The notes below the pieces were generated by a model, which searched no databases, had not been told where the DNA came from, and saw only the letters and a list, made by a program, of their open reading frames with translations. Below are positions 1-7,409 of a stretch of 12,940 bases of DNA, one piece after another; within the stretch, counting starts at the first letter, position 1, and each line of letters opens with the position of its first letter. Position numbers and translations under genes: made by a program. Origin of the DNA: Faecalibacterium sp. (GTDB lineage Bacteria > Bacillota > Clostridia > Oscillospirales > Ruminococcaceae); assembly GCA_017483235.1 (NCBI GenBank), contig JAFULE010000107.1:1-12940 (forward strand), in the 5' to 3' direction.

Positions 1-642
1 CGCCTTCATGGCCGCAAAGCTCTGCTCGAAATCCAGCTCGGAGGTATCCAGCAGCACCGCATCCTCGGCCTGCCGCAGGGGGGCGGCGGCGCGGTGGCTG
101 TCCTGATAATCGCGTTGCTTCATGTCGGCCAGCACCGTTTCAAAATCGGCATTCTGGCCTTTTTCCAGCAGCTCGGCCAAGCGGCGCCGGGCGCGGGCCT
201 CGGCACTGGCGGTAAGGAAGATTTTGACCGTGGCGGTGGGCAGCACCACGGTACCGATGTCGCGGCCGTCCATCAGCACATTCTGGCTGGCGGCCAGATC
301 CCGCTGCTGCTGCAGCAGAAAGGCGCGCACCACCGGGTGGCTGCTAACCGCCGAGGCGGCCATGCCAACCTGCTCGGTGCGAATGGCCGCCGACACGTCC
401 TCGCCGTTCAGGTAGATGTGCTGGGTACCGTCGATCACCTGCAGGGTCAGGGTGATGCCGGGCAGCAGCGGCTGCACCTGTTCCACATTTTTGGGGTCTT
501 TGCCGGCCCGCAGGGCATACAGGCCGATGGCGCGGTACATGGCGCCGGTGTCCACATAAACATAGCCCAGCTCTTTGGCCAAGCGCTTGGCCAGACTGGA
601 TTTGCCGGCCCCGGAGGGCCCGTCAATGGCAACAGAGATCAT
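1..642 (-). CDS. cmk: Cytidylate kinase (3' end cut by window edge)
   Basis: Phosphorylates CMP/dCMP with ATP in the cytoplasm, feeding CTP and dCTP synthesis. The frame is open from ATG at 642 to the window edge, giving 214 residues with no stop; the family usually has about 220-225, so only a few C-terminal residues are missing. Visible motifs are the P-loop GPSGAGKS (8-15), DTGAMYRA (31-38) in the NMP-binding region, DGRDIGT (125-131), and the arginine-rich lid AEARARRRLAE (about 143-153). The SD AAAGGAG (653-659) lies 10 nt before the ATG. It follows the HI0933-family flavoprotein gene by 56 nt, an order common in Clostridia, where plsC, ispH or rpsA often come next. Identification is firm; only the C-terminus is unseen. 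Confidence 0.96.
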   Translation of the reverse strand, partial: MISVAIDGPSGAGKSSLAKRLAKELGYVYVDTGAMYRAIGLYALRAGKDPKNVEQVQPLLPGITLTLQVIDGTQHIYLNGEDVSAAIRTEQVGMAASAVSSHPVVRAFLLQQQRDLAASQNVLMDGRDIGTVVLPTATVKIFLTASAEARARRRLAELLEKGQNADFETVLADMKQRDYQDSHRAAAPLRQAEDAVLLDTSELDFEQSFAAMKA

Positions 643-698
643 AAATCAGAGGCTCCTTTGTACAGATTATGCGCAGCGAAGCGCATTTTTTTGTAAAA
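643..698. other. Short gap with small hairpin before cmk
   Basis: ATGCGC (669-674) and GCGCAT (681-686) can pair around a 6-nt loop and are followed on the plus strand by seven T (686-692). Read as RNA on the minus strand, the coding direction here, the hairpin follows an A-run and has no U-tract, so it is not a normal terminator for the operon. It could lower or pace cmk expression, terminate antisense RNA, or mean nothing. The stem is only 6 bp. Confidence 0.3.
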
Positions 699-2015
699 TT
701 ACTGCGGCAGATTGGCTGCAAAGGCCTGCGCGGTGCACCATGCGATCTGCAGGTTATAGCCGCCGGTGTAGGCATCCACATCCAGCACCTCGCCCGCAAA
801 ATACAATCCTGCGGCGGTTTTGCTGGCCATGGTTTTGGGGTCCACCTGCCGCACATCCACGCCGCCGGCGGTGATCACCGCGTGGGCCAGATCGCCCCGG
901 GCGGTAATGGGCACCCGCCAGTGCTTGATCAGCTGCACCAGCTGCTGTTTCTGTTCGCGGGTGATCTGGTTGGCCTTGGTGGCCGGGTCGATGCCCCAGC
1001 GCGCCACCATCACCGGCTGCATACTGGCCGGCAGAAGCTTGACCAGAGCCCCCTGTGCCGCATGGTTTGCCAGCAGGGCAAAATCGCGGGTGATGCGCTC
1101 ATACAGCTGCTGCTCGCTGAGGGCGGGCTTCAGGTCGATGCTGGCAACATAGCGGTGCTGCTTCAGATCGCCCAGATGGCTGGAGGCCGACAAGGTCAGC
1201 GGCCCGCTGATGCCAAAATGGGTAAACAGCATTTCGCCCATTTCGCTGAAGATAGGCTTTTCGTCCTGCAGCAGGGTGAGGGTGACGTTTTTCAGCGACA
1301 GGCCCATCATCTTTTTGCAGTCCTTGTCGGAACTGATCAGACTGACCAGACTGGGCACCGGCTCGACGATGGTGTGCCCGGCCTGTTTGGCCAGCGCGTA
1401 GCCGTCGCCGGTGGAACCGGTGACCGGATAGCTGACGCCGCCGGTGGCCACCAGCACAGCGTCGGCATACAGATTTTTGCCCGAAACGGTTTTTACGCCG
1501 CGGCAAATAAACTGCGGCCCCTTCTGCTTTTTTGCCTTGGGGGCATGCTTTTGCTTTTTTCCTTCGAGCAGCACAGGTTCTTCGCAGACCGGCTGGGCCG
1601 GGGTGACCGGCTCCACAATCAGCTCTGCCGCACCATCGTGCAGGATGCGGGCATCGGCCGCATACCGCAGCAGCGCCTGCCGGATTTCTTCGGCCTTATC
1701 CGACACCGGAAACACCCGACGGCCGCGCTCGACCTTGAGCGCAACCCCCAGTTCCTCGAACAGATCCATGGCCTTTGCCGGTGGAAAGGCCGACAGCGAG
1801 GAATACAGAAAACGGGCGTTGGTGCGCACGTTCTGCAAAAACTCTTCTTCATTGCAGGCATTGGTCACATTGCAGCGGCCTTTGCCTGTGACAAGGATCT
1901 TCTGGCCGGGCTTTTCGGTGTGTTCCAGCACGGTAACGGTATGGCCCAGCCGCGCAGCGGCACCGGCAGCCATCAGGCCGGCAGCGCCTGCGCCGATGAT
2001 GATAACATTGGACAA
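699..2015 (-). CDS. HI0933/BaiN-family NAD(P)/FAD-dependent flavoprotein
   Basis: A flavoprotein of the HI0933 family (called BaiN, YhiN or aminoacetone oxidase-like in annotations); its substrate here is not known. The 438 residues begin with the FAD dinucleotide-binding motif IIIGAGAAGLMAA (5-17) and a ribose-binding acidic residue (E31). The family signature GKGRCNVTNA (44-53) follows, and the C-terminal flavin-binding GLYFAGEVLDVD plus GGYNLQ are present. The start is TTG at 2015, chosen because the FAD motif needs it and AAAGAGGAA (2022-2030) lies at the right distance; there is no nearer ATG. Residues about 134-167 form a Pro/Lys-rich stretch (GKKQKHAPKAKKQK) that looks inserted between the first two domains and makes the protein longer than the usual 400-410. 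It starts 16 nt after the preceding membrane-protein gene, so it is probably co-transcribed with the glycosyltransferase cluster by read-through. Confidence 0.9.
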   Translation of the reverse strand: MSNVIIIGAGAAGLMAAGAAARLGHTVTVLEHTEKPGQKILVTGKGRCNVTNACNEEEFLQNVRTNARFLYSSLSAFPPAKAMDLFEELGVALKVERGRRVFPVSDKAEEIRQALLRYAADARILHDGAAELIVEPVTPAQPVCEEPVLLEGKKQKHAPKAKKQKGPQFICRGVKTVSGKNLYADAVLVATGGVSYPVTGSTGDGYALAKQAGHTIVEPVPSLVSLISSDKDCKKMMGLSLKNVTLTLLQDEKPIFSEMGEMLFTHFGISGPLTLSASSHLGDLKQHRYVASIDLKPALSEQQLYERITRDFALLANHAAQGALVKLLPASMQPVMVARWGIDPATKANQITREQKQQLVQLIKHWRVPITARGDLAHAVITAGGVDVRQVDPKTMASKTAAGLYFAGEVLDVDAYTGGYNLQIAWCTAQAFAANLPQ

Positions 2016-2031
2016 GGTTGGTTCCTCTTTC

Positions 2032-3732
2032 TCAGCGGATGGTTCGGTTGGCCCAGCAGGTTTCGACCTGCCAGCGGCCCTGCATCACGCCCACCCCGGC
2101 AAACAGGATGAGCAGCGGATGCACAGTGGACAGATACATGACATAGGTGCCGATGTTGAAGGCGGCAACCTCCATAAAGGCGATCATGGCGCAGCGCAGC
2201 AGTGCCATGGCCACAAGGCCCAGCAAAATCAGCCACACAAGCAGCCCGTCGGCGGTTTTGCGGCGCAGCATCTGCACCGCATCGCGCACCAGCCGCACCA
2301 CTGCCCAGACCAACAGGATCGGAACGGCCACCGAATACACCATTTGTATCATGTTGAACAGCGTATAAATCTGAAGCTGCCGGGGGGTATGATACGGGAT
2401 ATCGGTGTAGGGAACGGCAGAATAGGTGGGCACGCTGCCCACATACGCTGCAATTTCCATTGCCTGCTCCGGCGTGGCAAAGCTGAGCTGCTCTTTAAAA
2501 TAACAGCTGCAGTCCTGAAAGGTAGCACAGTAATAAAAGCTGTAGAAAGCTTCTTGAATGGTGGGCAGCACATGGTATCCCCTGATGATAGGGGTGGTAC
2601 TGCTTCGCGGGCCCGCTGCAGCGGTCAGCACACCGCTGTCAATGGCTTTATTGATGCCGTCGGCCACACTTTGCCAGTAGGCCGCCGCTTGCTGTGCATC
2701 CGCATAAATTCCCTCTTCCTGCGCAGCGCGGCGCAGCACCCAGTAAAAGCTGCCGGCTGCGTAGTCTTTCAGCTTCGAGTTCATATAGCCGTTCTGGATG
2801 TGGGGGTTTTCCTCCAGCCATTTCTTCAGCGGCTGCAATTCAGGCACCGCTTCGTACAGCTTCATGCGCACATCTTCGGGCACCGGCACCAGATTACGCT
2901 CGTTTTCGTGTTCGATGCGGGTCATGGCACCGTAGGCGGCCGCAAAGCTGCCGGAAGAAAAATCGCTGGTGGTAAACACCCCATAGTGTTTATAGTTCAT
3001 GGCACTCATGCCCAGCACAAACACCGTCACCAGCGCATACGGCACCGCAAGTGCGGCACAGCGGGCCAGCTTTTTGTCCAGCCCTTTTTCGCGCAGAATG
3101 TACACGGCGGTGATCACGGTGGCCACCAGCGCAAAGGGGGCCAGCCAGATACCATCTTCACGGGTAACATATGCGCTGCCAAAGCCAAGGCCGGCCAGCA
3201 CCAGCCACAGCCAGTAGCTGCGCAGCCCTTTTTTATAGCGCAGGGCACAGCCGATCATGCCGGCGAAAAACAGAAGGCATTCGCTGGGGAAGATATTGTC
3301 GCGGTACACGCGCAGGGTAAAGCTGGCTGCAGCTGCCGGGTTTGCCGCCAGCGCTGCAAACAGCAGAAACCGGCTCTTGTTGCGCTGCAGCACCGGGGCA
3401 AAGGCGAAGGCGGCCGCCAGCGCAGCACAGCACAGCAGCAGCTGGCCGGCCATCAGATACGGCAGCCCCACGGCATTGCACAGTGCAAGCCACACCGCAA
3501 AAAACATCTGCTTGGACAGGGTAAGATAGTTATATTCCCCCAGCCAGTTGCCCTGCGTGATGCTGCGTGCCGCCTCGTACATGAGTTCATCGTCGATGGG
3601 CGCACCGCCCACCCAGACATAAACCTGCTGGTGCTGGGCCAGCACCAGCTTTGCCGCAAACACACAGGCCACCAGAACCCAGAAGGCCAGCGGTGACATA
3701 TCCTTTTTCAAAACTGCTTTCAGCTTATTCAC
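2032..3732 (-). CDS. Large polytopic membrane protein, GT-C glycosyltransferase-like
   Basis: Not a named family I can assign with certainty. The 566 residues show an N-terminal membrane segment (about 14-33), then a first outside loop with an acidic motif PIDDEL (45-50), then many membrane segments up to about 242. A long hydrophilic part, probably extracytoplasmic, spans about 243-460, and further membrane segments fill the C-terminal 100 residues. An acidic motif in the first outside loop, RVYRD (141-145) and REDGIW (191-196) are the layout expected of GT-C enzymes, which transfer sugars from polyprenyl-phosphate donors outside the membrane. The start is GTG at 3732, preceded by AAAGGAG (3739-3745) with 6-nt spacing; an in-frame ATG at residue 12 has no such site. 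It lies 32 nt after the membrane-anchored GT2 gene, whose product could supply its lipid-linked donor. That pairing is inference. It could instead be an unrelated membrane protein. Confidence 0.68.
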   Translation of the reverse strand: MNKLKAVLKKDMSPLAFWVLVACVFAAKLVLAQHQQVYVWVGGAPIDDELMYEAARSITQGNWLGEYNYLTLSKQMFFAVWLALCNAVGLPYLMAGQLLLCCAALAAAFAFAPVLQRNKSRFLLFAALAANPAAAASFTLRVYRDNIFPSECLLFFAGMIGCALRYKKGLRSYWLWLVLAGLGFGSAYVTREDGIWLAPFALVATVITAVYILREKGLDKKLARCAALAVPYALVTVFVLGMSAMNYKHYGVFTTSDFSSGSFAAAYGAMTRIEHENERNLVPVPEDVRMKLYEAVPELQPLKKWLEENPHIQNGYMNSKLKDYAAGSFYWVLRRAAQEEGIYADAQQAAAYWQSVADGINKAIDSGVLTAAAGPRSSTTPIIRGYHVLPTIQEAFYSFYYCATFQDCSCYFKEQLSFATPEQAMEIAAYVGSVPTYSAVPYTDIPYHTPRQLQIYTLFNMIQMVYSVAVPILLVWAVVRLVRDAVQMLRRKTADGLLVWLILLGLVAMALLRCAMIAFMEVAAFNIGTYVMYLSTVHPLLILFAGVGVMQGRWQVETCWANRTIR

Positions 3733-3764
3733 TGCGTACTCCTTTTACCGGTAACCGGACAGGT

Positions 3765-4679
3765 TTATTTCTGAATCTTTTCAATGCCCTCGATCAGATT
3801 GGTCTGGCGCTTGAAGGTAAACTCCAAAATCAGGCACAGATACTTCAGCGCAATGGCAAACAGGGCAAACAAACCCGCAAAACCGGCGGTCAGAACAAAC
3901 ATGGTGGTGGTCCAGCCTTCGATGGGGGCGCCGCCCAGATACACCGCCAGGGTATACATCAGCTCGGCCAGGGCCAGCACCAGCATGGCACCGGTCAGAC
4001 CAAGGCTTGCTTTATAGCCTGCATCGGTATACAGGGCCAGGCTGTCGATGGCAAGACCAAAGCGGCCCTCGTTCTGTTTGGACACGGTGCCTTTGAACAG
4101 CAAATCGCTCATCTTCAGGCCGCTGGCCGCATAGGCAGCCTTGCGGTAGGGCAGTCGGGCCGACACCGCGTGCACCCGATTGATGGCGCGGCGGCTGACC
4201 AGACGGAATGCATCGGTACGCAGCTGATAAGCCGAGCGGCTGTTGGCGTTAAACACCTTGTAGAACAGCTTGCTGGAAACCCGCTGGGTGTCGGGGCAGA
4301 CCGACACAATATCGCTGCCCTTCATGGCAGTGTCGTAGGCATCATCCACCATCTGCCAGGGCCATGGTGCCTGCGGGCAGTCAAATTCGTAGACATAATC
4401 ACCGATGGAGCAATCCAGACCAGCATTCATTGCAATTTCCACACCCTGATACAGGCTCATGTGGATGATGGTCAGCGGCTTTTTCAGATCCTTGGCCCAT
4501 TCTTTCAGCAGGCCGACCGTATCATCGGTGCAGCGGTCGTCCACTGCGATCAGCTCGTACTGCTCAAAGCGGGCATCCAGCCGCTCGTTCAGGGTGCGGA
4601 AAAAGGGCACCACCGCATCCTGTGCGTTGTTCAGGTATACCACTGCCGAAATAAAATTCTTTTCCTTGTGTTCAGCCAT
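3765..4679 (-). CDS. Membrane-anchored family 2 glycosyltransferase (GtrB/DPM1-like)
   Basis: A 304-residue GT-A fold glycosyltransferase with two C-terminal membrane helices (about 226-250 and 258-287). This is the layout of enzymes that move a sugar from a nucleotide donor to undecaprenyl phosphate at the inner face of the membrane. The nucleotide-binding motif AVDDRCTDDT (45-54) is clear. At the usual metal-binding DxD position the sequence reads EFDCPQAPWP (98-107): D100 is kept but the second Asp appears missing. The start is ATG at 4679, because GAGGTG (4687-4692) lies 7 nt upstream; the frame is open farther upstream but that part lies inside the preceding gene. It overlaps the end of the FAD oxidoreductase gene by 8 nt, which suggests translational coupling. 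Donor sugar unknown. Confidence 0.85.
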   Translation of the reverse strand: MAEHKEKNFISAVVYLNNAQDAVVPFFRTLNERLDARFEQYELIAVDDRCTDDTVGLLKEWAKDLKKPLTIIHMSLYQGVEIAMNAGLDCSIGDYVYEFDCPQAPWPWQMVDDAYDTAMKGSDIVSVCPDTQRVSSKLFYKVFNANSRSAYQLRTDAFRLVSRRAINRVHAVSARLPYRKAAYAASGLKMSDLLFKGTVSKQNEGRFGLAIDSLALYTDAGYKASLGLTGAMLVLALAELMYTLAVYLGGAPIEGWTTTMFVLTAGFAGLFALFAIALKYLCLILEFTFKRQTNLIEGIEKIQK

Positions 4680-5793
4680 TGTCAAGCACCTCATCCAAAT
4701 CGTAAACGGTATTGATCTTGCCCGAAAGCACACTGACGAAGGTAGGTTCGGCGGTAAATTTACGCACCACAGTGGGGCGCGAATCATCGATTTCGCTGGC
4801 CTTCAGGATCGGCTTCATGCTGAACAGGCTGGAATGGTATTCAAAGCCGTATTCTTCCCGCAGATACTTGCGGGCAAGGCGGCTCATGTAGGGCCAGGCA
4901 CTTTCGGGCTTGGCCGGGCAGTCGTTGCAGTTGTACAGATCGCCCGGCTTGCACAGGCCGCCCGAATGGGCCTGACAGTCGAAGGTTGCCACCGGCTCGT
5001 AGCTGGTGTTGTGGGGGGTAAAGGTGACCGCGCTCATGCTGTGCAGACCGGTGCGGCCAAAGGGCATGATGGAGAAGAAGGGGCCGTCCATTACAGTAAT
5101 GCCCACATCCTTGAATGCAGGCGACACGGTACACAGGATCATCTCGCACAGTTCATACTTGATTTTAAACGGCTCAAAGCCCATCATCTGATGTACGTCG
5201 TTTACACCGGCGTAGGTTGCATTCAGCAGGAAAGGCGCTTCGGCGGTGATATCCCCTGCCTTTACCTGCCACACGCTGCCCGCCTGTTTGATACTTTCGG
5301 GCTTATGGCTGTAGGCGATCTCCACATTGGGCAGCAGGGCCAGCTTGTCCAGCAGGTATTTTTTCAGCATTTCGGCATCGTAAGTATATTCGGTGGTCAA
5401 AAACGCACCGTCACACAGGCCGGGCTGAAAATACTTTTCCGGATCCACCGAATCGCAGCGGATCTTAGCCGCGGCGCAGAATTTTCTGAATTCGTCCGCA
5501 TCGGTCCAGCTGAACTGGGCACTGGTTGCATACACCTGATCAAAGTCCTTCAGCAGGCAGAAATCATAGTCCTTGCAGAAGCGGTCGAAATATTTTGCGC
5601 TTTTGATGGCGGTGGAGTAGCTGCGTGGATAGTGATAGCCCTGATGCACACGGGCCTGATTGATATAGGTAGCACGACGGAATGGAGTTGCATCCCGCTC
5701 CAGCACCAGAATCTTTTCGCCCCGGGCACCGCAGCGTTCGGCGGAGTACAGACCGTACAAACCGGCACCGAGAATGATTTTATCATAAATCAT
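4672..5793 (-). CDS. FAD-dependent oxidoreductase (DAO-like) with Cys cluster
   Basis: A 373-residue oxidoreductase with the FAD-binding motif ILGAGLYGLYSA (7-18), a ribose-binding E32 and a DAO-like second motif NQARVHQGYHYPRS (45-58). Substrate unknown; placed among sugar-modifying genes, it could oxidise or reduce a sugar or amino-sugar intermediate, but this is inference. Unusual for this superfamily are four cysteines close together, C273, C281, C289 and C292 (C-x7-C-x7-C-x2-C), which could bind a metal or Fe-S centre. The C-terminus VLSGKINTVYDLD (about 356-368) is probably the last flavin-contacting part. The start is ATG at 5793, with GAGG (5801-5804) 7 nt upstream; another ATG at 5811 would remove this spacing and overlap the previous gene. 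It lies 14 nt after the soluble GT2 gene and overlaps the next GT2 gene by 8 nt. Confidence 0.82.
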   Translation of the reverse strand: MIYDKIILGAGLYGLYSAERCGARGEKILVLERDATPFRRATYINQARVHQGYHYPRSYSTAIKSAKYFDRFCKDYDFCLLKDFDQVYATSAQFSWTDADEFRKFCAAAKIRCDSVDPEKYFQPGLCDGAFLTTEYTYDAEMLKKYLLDKLALLPNVEIAYSHKPESIKQAGSVWQVKAGDITAEAPFLLNATYAGVNDVHQMMGFEPFKIKYELCEMILCTVSPAFKDVGITVMDGPFFSIMPFGRTGLHSMSAVTFTPHNTSYEPVATFDCQAHSGGLCKPGDLYNCNDCPAKPESAWPYMSRLARKYLREEYGFEYHSSLFSMKPILKASEIDDSRPTVVRKFTAEPTFVSVLSGKINTVYDLDEVLDNG

Positions 5794-5807
5794 GGCGTTT
5801 CCTCTTT

Positions 5808-6620
5808 TCATTGGGGATTGTACGCACCGGTCAGCGCGCCCAGCAAACAGCGCATCAGATCGCTGTTGCCCTTAAAGCCCTTGATTTTGGTGGGGGCGGG
5901 CTCGTTGGCCGGGTAGGCACGCAGCACCGGCACCTCGCAGGCTTTGTAGCCCAGCTGGGTGGCCCGCACCGAAAGGTAGGCCAGCAGCTCGTACCCCACG
6001 AACACATCGCGCAGCGGCTGCACCTTTGCGTCGGTCAGATAGGCCCGGCTGTAGCCGCGGTAGGCGTTGGTGGTGTCGGTAAACCACTGACGCGCCGCCA
6101 GACTGATGATGGGCGCGTGGATGAACCGCACCGCCAGCCAGCGCACCGGCGGGGTATTGACCGCCTGCCCGCCCTTGATAAACCGGCTGCCCTGAATCAG
6201 GCCGTAGCCCTCGTCCAGCTTTTCGAGAAACAGGGGGACGCTTTCGATGGAATCTTTATTGTTGCCGTCGATGGTCAGCACACCTTCGTAGCCACGCTGC
6301 AGCGCAAAGTGGATGCCCATGCGCAGCTGGGCGCCCTGTTTTCCGTGCCCTTTTTTGACCAGCAGGGTGTTCACCCCGCGTGCGGTCAGTCCGTCAAAGG
6401 CCATGCTGCCGTCGGTGGAGCCACCGTCGCACAGAATGATATCCACCAGTTTATCCACACCGGCCGCCATGGCACGGTCCAGCTCGGCAAGAATGCGCTG
6501 CCCCTCGTTGATGATGGGGATCAGCACACAGTATTTTGTTTTGCGCGCAGCAAACTCGGTCTGCTCGTAGTCGGGCACACCGACAAGGCCGCTGCGCAGC
6601 ACGGTGTTGAATTCGCTCAT
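5808..6620 (-). CDS. Soluble family 2 glycosyltransferase (DPM1-like)
   Basis: A 270-residue GT2 enzyme without membrane segments. Motifs in order: VLIPIINEG (32-40) at the first strand, ILCDGGSTDGS (62-72) for nucleotide binding, LTIDGNNKD (115-123) at the metal site with D118 and an Asn where the second Asp of DxD often stands, QGSRF (143-147), and DTTNAYRGYS (182-191). The last motif resembles that of polyprenyl-phosphate hexosyltransferases and dolichol-phosphate mannose synthase. It most likely transfers a sugar from a nucleotide donor to a lipid phosphate or to a growing glycan at the inner membrane face. Start ATG at 6620 with GGAGG (6628-6632) 7 nt upstream; ATGA overlaps the stop of the TIM-barrel gene, so the two are translationally coupled. 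Donor and acceptor unknown. Confidence 0.88.
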   Translation of the reverse strand: MSEFNTVLRSGLVGVPDYEQTEFAARKTKYCVLIPIINEGQRILAELDRAMAAGVDKLVDIILCDGGSTDGSMAFDGLTARGVNTLLVKKGHGKQGAQLRMGIHFALQRGYEGVLTIDGNNKDSIESVPLFLEKLDEGYGLIQGSRFIKGGQAVNTPPVRWLAVRFIHAPIISLAARQWFTDTTNAYRGYSRAYLTDAKVQPLRDVFVGYELLAYLSVRATQLGYKACEVPVLRAYPANEPAPTKIKGFKGNSDLMRCLLGALTGAYNPQ

Positions 6621-7408
6621 GCAAATACCTCCGCCACATACTCCAGCGCCGCTTCCATGGTGTCGGCGTCGGTGGTTTTCATCTCGATGGACACAAAGCC
6701 GGTGTAGCCCAGCCCCTTCAGCAGCAGGGCAAGCTCTTTGTGCATCGACCGCTTTGCGATGGGGGCAAGGCCCGGTTCGCTGATGTGGATGTGGCTGGCC
6801 AGCGGCAGATCATTGACGATATCGGCCAGCTTTTCGCCGTTGGTGATCATGGCGCCGATGTCCAGATTGACCGCAAGGCCCGGAGCATTCAGATGCCGCA
6901 CGTACTGCATGGTATCTGCCGTGCGGTTGAGCAGGTTGGTATTGTAGCAGGGGGGCACCGTTTCGATGGCCAGGGTCACCCCCTGCCGATCGGCAAGGTA
7001 GCCTGCACTGCGGAAGAAATCGTCGGCATCGAAGATGGTTTTGCCCGCAGGGATCGACCGGTTGCGGGGGCAGCCGAACACAAGGCTGGGGCAGCGGCAG
7101 GCCCGGGCAAAAGCAAAGGCTTTGTCCAGATATTGCAGCAGCGCCTCGCTGCCGGCGGCATCGAACAGGTTTTCGCTGCGGCCGTTCAGAATGCTTTGCA
7201 TGCTGGGAATGGTAAAACCATACTGCTGGTACACATACCCTGCAAACAGGGCAGCGGCGTTCAGCCGGTCGTAGGGCTGGGTTTCAAAAATGCGGGTGGG
7301 GGCAATTTCCAGCCCGGTATAGCCCAGCGCCTTCATTCTGGCATAAATACGGTCGTCGTCCTCTTTTTTCCAGCCGATGTTGCTGGCGGCAAGCTTGATG
7401 GCAGACAT
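6617..7408 (-). CDS. Sugar phosphate isomerase/epimerase, xylose isomerase-like TIM barrel
   Basis: A 263-residue member of the AP endonuclease 2/xylose isomerase-like TIM-barrel superfamily, which holds sugar isomerases, epimerases and inosose dehydratases acting with a divalent metal. Likely metal ligands are E149 (AIETVPP), D183 (NLDIGAM), H208 (HIHISEPG) and E242 (SIEMK), each at the end of a barrel strand. The length is typical. Start ATG at 7408; there is no strong SD, only a GGA about 10 nt upstream, and the previous stop lies 1 nt away, so translation probably relies on coupling. Its place between the epimerase-like gene and a glycosyltransferase suggests it makes or interconverts the sugar used by this cluster. 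The substrate cannot be told from sequence. Confidence 0.85.
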   Translation of the reverse strand: MSAIKLAASNIGWKKEDDDRIYARMKALGYTGLEIAPTRIFETQPYDRLNAAALFAGYVYQQYGFTIPSMQSILNGRSENLFDAAGSEALLQYLDKAFAFARACRCPSLVFGCPRNRSIPAGKTIFDADDFFRSAGYLADRQGVTLAIETVPPCYNTNLLNRTADTMQYVRHLNAPGLAVNLDIGAMITNGEKLADIVNDLPLASHIHISEPGLAPIAKRSMHKELALLLKGLGYTGFVSIEMKTTDADTMEAALEYVAEVFA

Positions 7409-7409
7409 A

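Noticed and set aside
669..3696. Long plus-strand open frames (to 480 and 750 codons) opposite the flavoprotein and membrane-protein genes
   Set aside because: Their translations are low-complexity (His, Gln, Gly, Arg rich) without any family motif, they have no SD, and they lie antisense to genes with clear motifs; GC-rich third positions create such open shadow frames.
4680..4787. Longer N-terminus for the membrane-anchored GT2 gene
   Set aside because: The extra 36 residues lie inside the preceding gene and do not resemble a GT2 start; ATG at 4679 has a proper SD.
5811..6707. 298-codon plus-strand open frame opposite the soluble GT2 gene
   Set aside because: No family signature, no SD and antisense to a gene with clear GT2 motifs.
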